Of a stretch of 64,000 nucleotides of DNA, positions 20,801 to 31,344 are shown one piece after another. Within the stretch, counting starts at the first letter, position 1. The number at the start of each line of letters is the position of its first letter. A program made the translations under genes and the position numbers. Source of the DNA: Protula sp. h YS-2021 (Eukaryota; Annelida; Polychaeta; Sabellida; Serpulidae); contig OX457034.1 of the NCBI GenBank assembly GCA_949752745.1, forward strand, positions 9,160,278 through 9,224,277, in the 5' to 3' direction. The notes under the pieces were generated by a model, which worked only from the letters and a program-made list of their open reading frames with translations, made no database searches and had not been told where the DNA came from.

Positions 20801-23800
20801 CACCTGTACAGACTGTGTAGTTTTGACCACATACTTCATTTTTATTGCAAAGACAACATAACACAGAATCATCCTTAATTAAAAAACACCTACGGTGTTT
20901 TAACAGCGCCCCCAGCTGATATGAAGGAATGCAAAAAGCTAGTTGTATGATTAATGTATGAATGTTGTTAAATGTTTTTAAGTAGATGACAAACGAGACT
21001 ATTGCTCTTGATGTTGAATTTCTTCAAACTTTTCGATTTACCTTTTCCTTCTTTGTTCCTTTGACGAGACTTGCCAAACAAACAGACTGTCGGTAAATTT
21101 CTATTACCGGAAATAAGCAGACAACCGAAGCACCTCTGTTTTTAATCCATACTACATATTACGGCTGCACACATGTGAGCCTGATTCAGGTTTACTTGTT
21201 GATGAGAAATGATTGATGAGAAATGACTGATGTGACTAATCATATGCCAGCACATGAATCGGAAGGGGGGGGGGGGTAAGGTGGGGTAAAAAAAACAAAG
21301 TTGCTTAGAATCGACGGAAGCGTGTAAATATGCAAACATAATTAAAAATTCCCACGGTGGGGTAGGGGTAGGGAGGGGGTTCAAAACCAAAGTTGCTCAG
21401 AATCGTCTGAAACGGATAAATATGCAAAAAAACACAAAATACGGGTGGGAGGGAGAGGGTAGGTGGCTCAGTTCTCTCGTTCTATCCCTACTTATTTTGC
21501 TTTCGAAATCGTTCCCCCTGTATGCATAGATCAGAGAAAATGTGTTTTGTCCTGTTACTCTTTAATTTTCCATATTAAAAGCCCCTCTTTGACTGAAGAC
21601 AGGTTAAGGGTTGTATTCGCTGAAGGGGGTATTCTGCTTTGCTGTTGACCGTTGATACTTTACAGAAAGTGCGCTTTCCTGAGGCTGAAACCCTATGGCA
21701 GGGAGAGTATAGCACACATTCGCATTTCACCCTAATTATTGTATTGTTTTGTATGAATCAGGGAACTTCTATTGGGAAGGGTTGAGATTGGTTTTTTCAA
21801 AGGCGCCTGGTGGGTAGTTATTAATACCTTTTGCTCCCAGCATACACAACTGCATAGTTAACTCTACCCCTAGAAGCGTAAATCAATGGAGATAGCTATC
21901 CCATGCCAACGACTGTTGGTGGACGTACTTTGTTTAACAAGTTAAATTTATTTATTTACTTTCTAACATTGTGATTATAGCGAAGCGGTGATGATATAAG
22001 TTAACTGGACAATTGACCTTTGTTAATGTAGTCCTGACCTCATGCGCCGCTAGTTCGAACTTTTCTTTTGAATTTTTGCAGTTATCTGACGGAGCATAAA
22101 TATGCAACGATAGGTGGTGTTGCTGCACTCGGAATTGTTGCATTACATCAGATCAACAAATCACGTGGCCTGCCGCCCGGCCCACGTGGCTGGCCCATCT
22201 TAGGATCGTCAGGGCTACTATCCGGCCCATTCAATGAACTGCTGACAAATCTGCACAAAAAGTATGGCGATGTTGTCTGTCTGTGGCTGGGCGGAAATAG
22301 GTAAAACTCCAGCAACATCCCCCTTCCCCTCCACTGCCCCATACTTCACCCATAACTGGATATCCTCCGTCATCTGTACACATTTTCTGGATAACTGTCA
22401 ATGTTTTTTTTCCAACTTGGTTCTAAATATAAGAATGAGCAATGATGAGTCACACAGATCTAATTAAAAATCGAATGGGTTCAAAGAAATTGATATGTGA
22501 TATATTTGATTGTTTCTATATTTTTGTTACAATTTTAGTAATTTCCGTCGGGTCATGGATGGCATAATGTGTACTCTGAAGACGGCTGGAGTTCACATAA
22601 AATTCCCATATTTGCAGATACTGGGTGATACTTAATGGTTACGACACGATCAGGGAGGCTTATGTGGACAGGGGCAACGACTTTATGGATAGAAAAATTG
22701 GTCCTATTTGGGACTACATAGAGTTCAAGGACGGTAGGACTTTTAACCCTATTTCTTTACCCTATTTTTATCCAGCATGATACTGTAGTTTTTTCGCAAA
22801 ACAAGCTTGTACAAGTAAAACCAATCAAAATCTAGGGGATATACTCGTACTACGTCACAAAGTACGCAAAATCATCCCTTTTATGCTCCACAGGGCGGTG
22901 TTTAAACTCACCAAGGCTTGTTGTGAGCTGGTAGATGGGAGAAATAACTCTAATATTGGAGAACGCGAATTGCACTTCTACTCGCAAAAAGTCGTCTCAC
23001 GAGACAGTTTTACTGTATAATAGCTTGGAATTCGCTTATTCCCACTTTTAGATAGGACTTAAGGGGAGTCTGCCATTCTGACATGTGCGAAAAAATCACA
23101 AATTACGATTTATTCGTAACAGCGTGTGTCTGAAAGCCACGGGAAAGAAGAGGACTCTGATACAGTGGAAATAGTAAAGCACATTTTAATTTCCATTCAA
23201 AATCTTGAGGGCGAGGGAAACTCTCCCGACCCATGAAACATAGTTGAGTTTTAAGTCCTTTGACCCATCACGGTACTAGCTGGTATGGTACTCGTGGGAG
23301 GAAGCCGATCATTATAGTCTTATGACCGATCACAGTATAAGCTGGTGTTGTACTGGTGGAAGGAAGACGGTCACTACAGTCCTATAACCCATCACGGTAC
23401 TAGCTAGTATAGCGCTCTTTGGAGGAAGACGGGTATATCCTTACAACCTCTCGAGTACTAGATAAACTAAACACCTAGGACAAGGGTTTGTAAACATAAC
23501 CACTACCTGTAAACATAATGATGCACTAAGTGCTGTCTTTGGTAAGCAGGCAAGGAAAGGACTGAACGTTGTTGCTGCTTGCCCTTGAAACTGTCGTTGC
23601 CATTGCTGCTATGACTAGCTTGGATCTTGAGGTCGTGCTTAATCTTGCACTTGCCTTCGTAAGGTGGCGCCTCCTGCAATAGAAGAGGACCTAGAGAATA
23701 CATTCCCATGTTTTCATTTTGTGACAACTGTTTAAGACAATACTTCTGATCAACAAACTATGTTAAGTACTTTCGGTAACTATGCAGCACAGAGAGTCCT

Positions 23801-26800
23801 TAGGTGTTAATACTATGACAGACGTTGTGGGCATTGGCCCTGTTGTGTCTGGGCTTTCTCATCTGGCGCTCAGACGACCTCTTTTTGTAACTGGAGATCG
23901 TTAGCTATGGCAGATCTCTATTAAAATCAGGCATGCGACCGACAGCGACTTGGAATTGAAAGGTATTGTTTTAACTTGACATAATAACACCAGACCTTCC
24001 CCTGCCTGTTCCAGCTCCACATACCTATTGCTTGACTAGCCTGTGATGGACCGAAATCGGATTGGTAAGAAATGCAGATTAGGGGTCTCCCTGCTGCTGT
24101 GAATCTCTCCAGAAACGTTGACCTTTTCCTGAAGCACATAGAACGCCCACTTCCAGCAGCGATATTGCCAGAGCGTCCACTTTCAGCAGCGATATTGCTA
24201 GAACGTCCACTTCCACCAGCGATATTGCTAGAACGTCAACTTCCAGCAGCGATATTGCTAGAACGTCCACTTCCACCAGCGATATTGTTAGAACGTCAAC
24301 TTCCAGCAGCGATATTGCTTGAACGTCCACTTCCAGCAGCGATACTGCTCGAACGTCCACTTCTTTTACTTCTTTCTGCAGATCTTGGAGCTGCTGTTGA
24401 ATCCGTGACTGCACTGACAAGAAGGCCGTAATGTTTATCGCGTCTTGTGGTGTCATTAGAATTTGTGGCTTGTCCATGGAGGAACAAAGCTCCAGATGCT
24501 TGAAACTCCTACTGTCCTGAAGAGACCGAGAAGGTCTTGCCTGTAGCTCTATGAGTGACCGATACCCATTTGTTGGAGGGGGGGGGGGCTGGGTATTTGA
24601 ACCTTTCAATTGTGCCGTGTCTACTTGCATCTTCGACCAAACTCTCTCTAAGCCCGAGTCTGCTTCGTCCTCGGGACTTTCCGCTTCTGCGACGGTATGA
24701 AGACGGGTCTGTCCGTGCATAGGGATGTGCCCAATACGGATCACAAGCTTAGAAACGCTGTAAAAGCATTTGTCTGCCCGGGTGAGTATCGATACGACGG
24801 AAGGGTCCGAAGCGAGAAACTGCCCTGGTAGAGTGCACAAGCTAAGCTAAAATAACTCCTAGGCGTAATTTCTGTGTCCAGCTGATGACTGCCGCTCCTG
24901 TAGACCGGTGAAGAAAAGAAAAAAGACACACTTCTTGGAACTATGTAGGCGTCACCGTATCGTGTATACTCATACTTACAAAACATGAAATGTAACAAGT
25001 TCTAAGTCCTTAAACAGAGAAAGGTGAAGTACGAGTGGTTTCCTGGCTGACAAACCACGAGTGACTACGTCAGGATACCATCTGTGTGAACACTTTGTCA
25101 ATTTTAAGCCATAATTCAACTGAAATACAAAATGTGTGTACAATTAACCCAAGCTGCAAGCTGCTATGCTGCGCATCAGTGACGAGCTTTGGTTAAATGT
25201 TCATACCTTTTGATTTTTCAATAAAAATTATCAAACTGAGAAAATCCTTCTGATGACATGAAAGGACAAAACTATACAAACTTTTAGTTTGAAAAGTCAA
25301 AATAAATAACCTGTGATAATTGGACAAATCTGAAAGAAAACAAGTTTTAGATCCCAATCTTTGTGTCACCAGGATAAAGTATCGGAATTTGTATATATTC
25401 ATGGATAAACATTGGATTCTGTTGACGTATCGCCTTACCCTAAAACGTCTATTAAGCAGAATGTCGAGTCAAGTGGTACGAGCACTGATATTTTCTTTCT
25501 ATGAATGGCGCTAACAATGTCGGTGTGAATTTTTAACAGCGTTGTTTCAGCGGAATGAAACTTTCGATAGGCAGACTTCATTGGCTGTTGTTTTCAGGAT
25601 GATCATTTAAACGCTATGCAACTACTTTCTTCTACAGTGGTCGCTGTTGATAAAGTACAAATTGTATCTGAATTTGACAATTATTTGTCAATTTCATTCA
25701 CAGGTGTTTTTACCTCACCATACAACGACAGCTACAAGGCCAATAGGAAATTCTGCACTCAGACCTTACGAGCTTCTGGCTTCGCAAAAGAAGGATTAGA
25801 GAAGAGACTGGCCGTTGAGTGGCAGGAATTGGCCAAGGCATTCGATGAGTGCTCGGAACATGGAATCGACCAAGAGACTCCTTTCAAATGGGCGGCTACA
25901 AACATTATCTGCGGTGTGCTGTTTGACAGGGCACTCCCCCATGGAGATAAAGGTATCTAATTAATTGCCGCATTCCCACACCCGGAAAGGCCGGGGTGGG
26001 GAGGGGGCAGTGGGTTATAAACCATTTTAAATAATATTACAAATAAAATGTAGTAAAATTCCAGCGTTTATTTCGACGTCTATTTAAGGGCGTAATATCT
26101 GTACCATGTTGTCACAAAGGCGTGATTCGGACTTTTATTTCAGACTTTTTTCCGATGTCTATCTGACGTCGTATATTTATCGCGTTGCATTATTTGTCTG
26201 CTTGTCACAGATTTGGATGAAATGGCCAATGCAATGTGGCAATTTCTAGACTCAGTGATGTCCGGAGAAGCTATTCAGTTCCTTCCTGATTGGCTAATTA
26301 AAATTACCCAATCAAATCGCTGGTAATATCCTTTACAACAAGTTACTGTTCTACTGTTACAGCTATCTACTGTCATAACTGTCTATTTTATAACTATCCT
26401 CTACAGTAGCTCCTCACTGTTATAACTACCTTCTGTTATTACTGCCTACGGTTATAACTACCTACTATAATAACTACCTACTGTTATAACTTGCCACTGC
26501 TATAACTACCTTCTTTTATTTAATTATCTACTGCGATAACTATCTCCTATTATAACTACCCACTGTTATTACTACCTATTGCTATAACTACCTACTATTA
26601 TTTAACAACCTATTGTTTAACTAGCTGCTGTAACATTGTTATAACTACCTATGATTATAACTATCTACTGCGATAACTAACTGTAGCTATTACTACCTTT
26701 TGTTATAACTAACCACATTTATATCTACCTACTGTAATAACTATCTGCTGTTAAAACTAGCTGCAGTTATAACTACTTAACTTAGAGAACTATGCCCCTG

Positions 26801-27999
26801 TTAAAACACATGCCTGTATTTTGTGTGCTACATATTACTTGGAGTATGTACACTATGCAAGTTTTTCTAAAATGTTTGTCCAGCCTCCCTTTCACAACTC
26901 CCAGGTCCCTAATCAATGGAATGTTGCTTATCTCATGACATCCTCATTCTCTAACACACCTCTAGAGTAACTGTTCTCGAACTGTTTTATTGCAGGTCCC
27001 GTGCAAAAGACTGCACTGAGCGATTGACAAAACTCGTGCAGGACATAGTACGAGAGCATGAGAGTACCTATGATGAGAACCACATCCGGGACTTCGTGGA
27101 TGCCGGTCTCAAACAAGGCATGCTCCATTCGCAGGACCCGCGGCACAGCGCACATGCCTGTATTGCCTTCCTACCGGACGCGGTCTTCACCACGACGTCA
27201 ATGATGATGTTTATTATCATGTATCTAATGCATAACCCGCAGTATCAACAGCGCATGCGCGAGGAGGTCAGTCAGGTGACGGAACAGGGCGCCAATGGGA
27301 TTACTCTAAATCTCAGAGAGAAGATGCCGTTTGTGGAAGCTTTTATCAATGAAGTGTTTCGAATTGTCACCCCAATTTCGACGAGCGTTCCCAATAGGCC
27401 GCTACAGACAACAACCTTACGCGGCTACACGATACCAAAGCACTTCGATATCATGGTGAATATTCACGGTGTCCACTACAATCCTGACACGTATCCAGAA
27501 CCGCAGAAATTTGACCCTGGTCACTTCTTGGAGAAGAATGGTAAACTCAAAAGAGTGGACCAATTCCTTCCGTTTGGTATTGGTGAGTACCGAGACGATA
27601 GTGAGTTATGTGTGTTATTAAAGTATTGGTGAGTACCGAGACGATATTGAGCTTTAAGTGTTATTAAAATATTGGTGAGTACAGAGACGATATCGAGCTT
27701 AGTGTGCCATTGAAGTATTCTTGAATACCATGCTCTTAAAGCATTTGTAAGTTACGCGATCATTTCAAGCATTTGGAGATATACAGTGGTTGGTTAAGTA
27801 TTATAAAACAACACCGCGCACGACCCAGCTGGCCTAATTTATTTAGTCATTTACTAAATCTGAATGCTTCAACCCCTTCTTATGCCCCTTTATCACAAAA
27901 TCGTATCTTTTTATACTTGTTTTCTTTTTTAATCTCTCTCTCTCTCTCTCTCTCTCTCATTCTCTCTCCCCCTTCTCTTCCCACCTCTCTTTGTCCCTC

Positions 28000-28049
<50 letters not shown>

Positions 28050-28352
28050 TCTCTTTCTCTATAACTATTAAGTGATATTTTACTAGACCAAGTAGCAATT
28101 AGATAAGGAATAAGTCCCGCTTTACTTCTAGGAGCTAATGCTTGAAAACAGCTCACGTGACATTGATTGGCAGGTCGAAGGCGGTGCATGGGAGAGCAAA
28201 TGGTCCGGAGTCAATTGTTCTACTTCACAACGAACTTGGTGATGCGATATGAGATTTTTCCAGTGGACGGAAAGCTTCCTGACACCACGCCGCAAGAAAG
28301 CTCATTGGCGAAATCCCACCTCCCGTTTAATACAGTTTTCAAAAAGATATAA
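15365..28352 (+). CDS. Cytochrome P450-a1, CYP2-clan, complete (504 aa)
   Basis: Seven exons: 15365-15417, 22082-22300, 22618-22733, 25704-25952, 26211-26322, 26996-27582 and 28174-28352. All introns are GT-AG, phases agree, and the sum is 1515 bases, a normal P450 length. Features in order: N-terminal membrane helix (about residues 25-42), proline hinge PPGPRG (49-54), C-helix YKANR (140-144) where Trp is usual, I-helix DAVFTTTS (311-318), ExxR E369-R372, the FDPGHF segment (422-427), and heme loop FGIGRRRCMG with Cys450. It should sit in the ER membrane and use a P450 reductase. The substrate is unknown. Intron 1 is 6.7 kb and filled with transposons. The closest paralog is a3. A poly(A) signal AATAAA lies at 28426. 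Confidence 0.9.
15590..16380. other. Pyrimidine- and CA-rich intron 1 sequence of a1
   Basis: C-runs, A-runs and CAAA repeats. It is colinear with 53650-54330 in the second block, which marks it as duplicated intron rather than gene. A 163-codon minus-strand frame here (Phe/Val/Gly-rich) is broken in the other copy. Confidence 0.6.
16794..17640. mobile_element. MITE-like element, complete copy
   Basis: The left end GAATGCCGTTTTAACATT is mirrored by the right end AATGTGAAAACGGCATTC. The interior carries dozens of GATATCAA, GAGATCAA and GCTATCAA-type octamers. TA-rich flanks fit a TA or TATA target. A right-truncated copy is at 1128. No coding frame. Confidence 0.7.
17790..17878. repeat. TA dinucleotide microsatellite
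   Basis: About 42 uninterrupted TA units. Confidence 0.97.
17925..18030 (-). repeat. Two copies of the GGTGTTAATTCACC dyad motif
   Basis: On the minus strand GGCGCGGTGTTAATTCAC appears twice about 70 bp apart, with a looser third near 17885. It lies 3' of the minus-strand zinc-finger relic, as the plus-strand copies at 10446 lie 3' of theirs. Confidence 0.65.
18168..18938 (-). pseudogene. Element zinc-finger protein with in-frame stops
   Basis: A single frame runs through with three internal stops. The N-terminal finger YECNICPKCYDW...RH...VH fits C-x2-C-x12-H-x4-H. A second is half intact (CIECG, a stop, then THMKQC). Next come an acidic Ser/Asp region, a helical stretch with QEVYDDRHDKFQEKGE, and an acidic tail ending in His and a stop. 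It matches the broken copy at 9890-10365 in the Polinton-like element, so it is a second, inverted fragment of the same element type, inserted in intron 1 of P450-a1. The matching intron of a3 lacks it. Possibly a DNA-binding regulator; the function is not known. Confidence 0.6.
18956..19620. repeat. CAA/ATGGCAACAAC low-complexity tract
   Basis: About 660 bp of AAC, CAATGG and CAGC units. Poly-Thr, poly-Asn, poly-Leu or poly-Val frames of up to 331 codons arise from it and are not genes. Confidence 0.95.
19850..21200. repeat. Dispersed repeats inside intron 1 of a1
   Basis: Segments containing CATATTACGGCTGCA and GTGAGCCTGATTCAGGT recur at about 19927, 20088, 20140 and 21160. The phrase AAATTTCTATTACCGGAAA is at 19850 and 21096. 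The 20431-20820 open frame (129 codons) shows no family signature. No gene is supported here. Confidence 0.55.
21571..21705 (+). pseudogene. Relic second copy of P450 promoter and exon 1
   Basis: CATATTAAAAGCCCCTCTTTGACTGA resembles the sequence before exon 1 at 15283, and ACAGAAAGTGCGCTTTCCT resembles the exon 1 interior. The ATG is lost and a base is deleted. It lies close to exon 2, so an ancestral tandem first exon is inferred; a matching relic is at 55495-55557. Confidence 0.5.
22082..22300 (+). CDS. P450-a1 exon 2: membrane anchor and proline hinge
   Basis: The acceptor TTTTTGCAG is followed by residues 18-91: YLTEHKYATIGGVAALG (membrane helix), KSRGLPPGPRGWPI (hinge), then the A-helix region to WLGGNR. 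The donor is GTAAAA, phase 2. An upstream TTG in the same frame is intron and not a start. Confidence 0.9.
22618..22733 (+). CDS. P450-a1 exon 3: B-helix region
   Basis: Residues 91-130, YWVILNGYDTIREAYVDRG and onward to WDYIEFKD. VILNGYDTIREA corresponds to the common P450 phrase for beta-1 and helix B. Confidence 0.9.
24079..24840 (-). CDS. 253-codon antisense ORF with 10-residue repeats
   Basis: This is the longest non-repetitive-looking frame on the minus strand. The N-terminal half is mixed in composition with a PQILMTPQDAINITAF phrase and a QSRIQQQLQDLQKEVKE coiled-coil-like helix. The C-terminal half is about eight repeats of LLEVDVLAIS. The matching region of a3's intron 3 has lost most of it (only two repeat units at 58376-58442), so it is not under strong selection there. 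It may be a gag-like relic of a retroelement or a chance frame. No function can be given. Confidence 0.25.
   Translation of the reverse strand: MCTLPGQFLASDPSVVSILTRADKCFYSVSKLVIRIGHIPMHGQTRLHTVAEAESPEDEADSGLERVWSKMQVDTAQLKGSNTQPPPPPTNGYRSLIELQARPSRSLQDSRSFKHLELCSSMDKPQILMTPQDAINITAFLSVQSRIQQQLQDLQKEVKEVDVRAVSLLEVDVQAISLLEVDVLTISLVEVDVLAISLLEVDVLAISLVEVDVLAISLLKVDALAISLLEVGVLCASGKGQRFWRDSQQQGDP
24144..24365. repeat. 30-bp minisatellite in intron 3 of a1
   Basis: Seven to eight units of CGTCCACTTCCAGCAGCGAT plus ATTGCTAGAA. Only two units are present at the same place in a3. Confidence 0.9.
25704..25952 (+). CDS. P450-a1 exon 4: C to E helices
   Basis: Residues 130-213. It begins GVFTSPYNDSYKANRKF; Tyr140 stands where the WxxxR motif has Trp, with Arg144 kept. 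It ends GVLFDRALPHGDK. Acceptor CACAG, donor GTATCT. Confidence 0.92.
26211..26322 (+). CDS. P450-a1 exon 5: F-G region
   Basis: Residues 213-250, DLDEMANAMWQFLDSVMSG to IKITQSNRW. This stretch corresponds to the helix F to G region that lines the substrate entry in P450s. The donor is GTAATA. Confidence 0.88.
26330..26780. repeat. ATAACTACCTACTGTT tandem repeat in intron 5 of a1
   Basis: About 28 degenerate units of roughly 15-17 bp. A similar array fills intron 5 of a3 (60640-61050); a2 and the b-type genes lack it. Confidence 0.85.
26996..27582 (+). CDS. P450-a1 exon 6: I helix to heme loop
   Basis: Residues 250-446. It contains the I helix (FLPDAVFTTTSMMM), K helix with E369-x-x-R372, FDPGHF, and the first half of the heme loop PFGIG. 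The exon ends within the Gly446 codon at ATTG|GTGAGT. Confidence 0.93.
27574..27730 (+). repeat. Tandem 46-bp copies of the exon 6 donor site
   Basis: TATTGGTGAGTACCGAGACG recurs: donor GT at 27583, 27629 and 27675, with a degenerate fourth copy. Each repeat duplicates the last exon bases and the start of intron 6. A related array is at 61862-62040. Confidence 0.85.
27935..28060. repeat. CT microsatellite in intron 6 of a1
   Basis: Interrupted CT repeats upstream of the exon 7 acceptor. All five P450 copies have a pyrimidine tract at this place. Confidence 0.95.
28174..28352 (+). CDS. P450-a1 exon 7: heme cysteine and C-terminus
   Basis: Completes Gly446 and gives RRRCMGEQMVRSQLF with Cys450 as heme ligand, then the C-terminal beta strands ending FNTVFKKI and TAA. 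The TTG just upstream is in the intron. Confidence 0.93.
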
Positions 28353-28425
28353 CAGGCGGACTGTATGCATAACTCGCAAGTAGAAATGGTGTTTGATTTT
28401 GTTGTCGTTTTGTTAGAATTGAAGT

Positions 28426-28431
28426 AATAAA
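28426..28431 (+). terminator. Candidate poly(A) signal of P450-a1
   Basis: AATAAA 74 bases after the stop. The equivalent after a3 is at 62644-62649. Confidence 0.5.
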
Positions 28432-28959
28432 AATGCTTTGAGGTGCACAGTACATTGTCTGTGGATAGTAGTCAAGGGTTGTTGGTATTAGGTCGATCGA
28501 GCATTCAGCCGACGGCTGTCTTAGAGGCCACTTAGTAAATCCTCCGTTCACCCAAGTCCGGTGGCTGATGGGCTAGGTACAATGTGTGTTAAACAGAGTC
28601 TGGAATTTATGTCCAAAATAGACAAAAGACTCGGAATTCGTATAATTTTATTAATGTTTATTAATTGTAAATATTTAGCTGTTTAATATTCAATAATTAG
28701 TAAAAAGGAATAGAAGCAGTCGAATACCTGCTTTATTATTTGCTTGATCTCACCTGCACACACTGCCCTTGGACATTATTGTTATAGCTTAACATTTTCC
28801 AATGTAGCACATTCATGTAACACATCCTTGTAATACAGCCGTGTAACATATCCATTTAACACATCCGTGTAGCACACCCATTATTACGTTAGTGGTGGCG
28901 GAGAGATTCCATAAAAACTCAGAGAAGAAATGTCAACAAGACCTTCATGGAGATGTAAA

Positions 28960-30250
28960 TATACTGCCTGGAAATCAATGAACTCGGGAGTACCGCCTGG
29001 ATACTAGTGACCCCAGGATTAAAGCCTGGATACCAGTACTGCCTGGACACCAGTGCACCCGGGAATACTGCATGGACATCAATGAATTCAGGAGTACTCC
29101 CTGGATACCAGTGAACCCGGGAGTACTGCCTGGATACCAATGAAACCGGGAGTACTGCTTGGATACCCATGGAACCGGGAATACTGCATATATATACCAA
29201 TGAACTTTGGAGTACTGCCTGGATATCAATTGATCCGGGAGTACTGCATGGATACCAATGAATTTAGAAGTACTTCTGGGATACCAATAAACTCGGAAGT
29301 ACTGCCTGGATACAAATGAAGCCGGAGTACTGTCTAAATACCAACGAAACCGGAAGTACAACCTAGATAGAAATGAACACGGGAGTTCTGCCTGAATGCC
29401 AATGAACTTAGATGTACTGGCTGGATACCAAACAATCCGACAGTGCTGCTTGGATACAAGTGAATCCATATTACTGCCTCGACACCAATGAATTATAGAG
29501 CACTGTCTGAATACTAGTAAACTCAGGAGTACTTCTTGAATACCAATAAACCCAGTATTACTGCCTGGCTGCCAGTGAACCCAGGAATACTGCCTGGATA
29601 CCAATGAATCCGGAACTACTCCCTGAATACCAATGAGTCCGGTAATACTGTTTGGATACCTATGAATCCAGGAGTACTGCATGGAGACAAATGAACTTAG
29701 GAGTGTTTCCTGGATACCAATGAACCCGGGAATACTCCCTGGATACCAATAAACCCAGGAGTACTGCCTGGACACTAATGAATCCAGAACTACTCCTTGG
29801 ATACCAGTGAATCCGGTAATACTAATGAAGCCAGGAGTACTGCCAGTACTGCCTGGATACCAATACACCTGGGGTTTTTGGCTGGATACCAATAAACCCG
29901 GGATTACTGCCTGGCTGCCAATGAGCCCATGGGTACTGCCTGGATACCAATGAATCCGGAATTACTCCTTGCATACCAGCGAATCCGGTAATACTGTTTG
30001 GATACCAATGAATCCTTGAGTACTGCATGGAGATCAATGAACTTAGGAGTGTTTCCTGGATACCAATGAACCCGGGAATACTGCCTGGATACCAAGGAAC
30101 CCAGAGTCCTGCCCGGATACCAATGATCCCGGAGTGGCACTGGATACCAGTGAATCCGGGGATACTGCATAGATGCCAGTAAATTTTCGAGTACTGTCTG
30201 GATGCCAGTGAATCCGGGATTACTGCCTGGATACAAATGAAAACGGAATG
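28960..30250. repeat. 30-bp minisatellite downstream of a1
   Basis: About 43 units with core AGTACTGCCTGGATACCAAT. It makes long minus-strand frames (up to 305 codons, with recurring SRQYSRVHWYPGS). A shorter array at 63130-63880 follows a3. In the a2 block the array is gone: at about 42710 the flanks are joined. Confidence 0.93.
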
Positions 30251-30259
30251 CTTGCTGAA

Positions 30260-30990
30260 TACTAATGAAACACGGGTATATTTAGAATATTCCTACGTAA
30301 TTTTAAAAAAAGTTACAAAACATTTTTAAAAGCTGAAAGTTACTCATGCAAAGAGTTACTCATGGTCAATATTTAAAATAAAAATCTTCAGTTCTGTTGC
30401 ACTCTTTTTGCCAACGCATGTTGTGAAAAATAAACCGCTAAAACTTTAAACTGATCCTGTTTTATTCTATTTATAAAGGAGAGTTACTTGCATACTTCTG
30501 CATTTCAGTGCATTCTGTTGCATTAAACACACTGAAGTACTTTCGTTAACACTATTTTCAATCAAGTATTTTTATCGTGAAATTGACAAAGTTTTAATGG
30601 TACAATGCTTTTTACGAAGGTTTTTCCACCTTAATCATGTCTCACTGAAAGCATTCACCTGTCTCCCCTCCCCCCCTTCCACTCCCCCCCCCCCCCCCCC
30701 CCCCGCATAAAGAAACATTGTTCGTTATTTTACGGTACTTTTTCTTTTGAAAATTTACATTTGACACTAATCGCTCCAATTGAGTGAAATGAACACTCAT
30801 GGTCATGTTAGTTCATTTTATTTTCGTCATAGATAAGATTTGGACCTAGGGTCACCATGCAAGCGCTACACCTAACTGGAATAACCGTCAAACCCATCTT
30901 ATTATACTTAGACATTTCTAAAACTAAAGGCACCCTCCAAAAACGTTGATGGTGACGGAACAGGTGTCTGGTGCCTGAAAATATGGCTGG
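30260..30990. other. Inter-repeat sequence between a1 and b1
   Basis: AT-rich, with one C-run near 30690. It is partly colinear with 42710-43020. No exon, including any copy of P450 exon 1, was found. Confidence 0.5.
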
Positions 30991-30999
30991 TGAGTAAAA

Positions 31000-31340
31000 A
31001 CAGTAGCTGATGCCTAAAACGTGGCTAGTGCCTGAAAGCAGTGGCTGGTACCTATAAACAGTGGATAGTGCCTAACAAAAGTGGCTGATGCCTAAAAATA
31101 GTGCCTGAAAACGTGGCTGGTGTCTAAAAACAGTGACTGATGCCTAAAACGTGACAGGTGCATAAAAACAGTGGCTGCTGCCTATAAACAGTTAACGGTG
31201 CCTAGAAACAGTAGTTGGGGCCTAAAAGCAGTGGTTGGTGCCTAAAAACAGTGGCTGGTGAATAAAAACAATGGCTGGTGCCTACTAACGTGGTTGGTGC
31301 TTACAAACAGTGGCTGGTGCCTAAAACAGAGACTGGTACC
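31000..31340. repeat. 20-bp CAGTGGCTGGTGCCTAAAAA repeat
   Basis: About 16 degenerate units upstream of b1. The same array is at 43030-43330 upstream of b2 and begins again at 63870 after a3. Confidence 0.85.
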
Positions 31341-31344
31341 CTGA

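Larger units (their letters stand above)
23040..25190 (-). other. Old insertion in intron 3 of a1, antisense frames
   Basis: About 2 kb that also occurs, shorter, in intron 3 of a3 (about 57400-58850), so it predates their split. Minus-strand frames SQNENMGMYSLGPLLLQEAP (23503-23727) and 24079-24840 have plausible amino-acid composition. A retroelement relic is possible, but no protease, reverse transcriptase or terminal repeat was found. Confidence 0.4.

Noticed and set aside
20431..20861. 129- and 96-codon frames with Cys-rich ending
   Set aside because: No recognised domain, bordered by dispersed repeats in an intron of P450-a1.
28975..29892. 305-codon minus-strand frame with SRQYSRVHWYPGS repeats
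   Set aside because: A 30-bp minisatellite keeps all frames open by its period; the reading frame is not maintained in the copy at 63130-63880.
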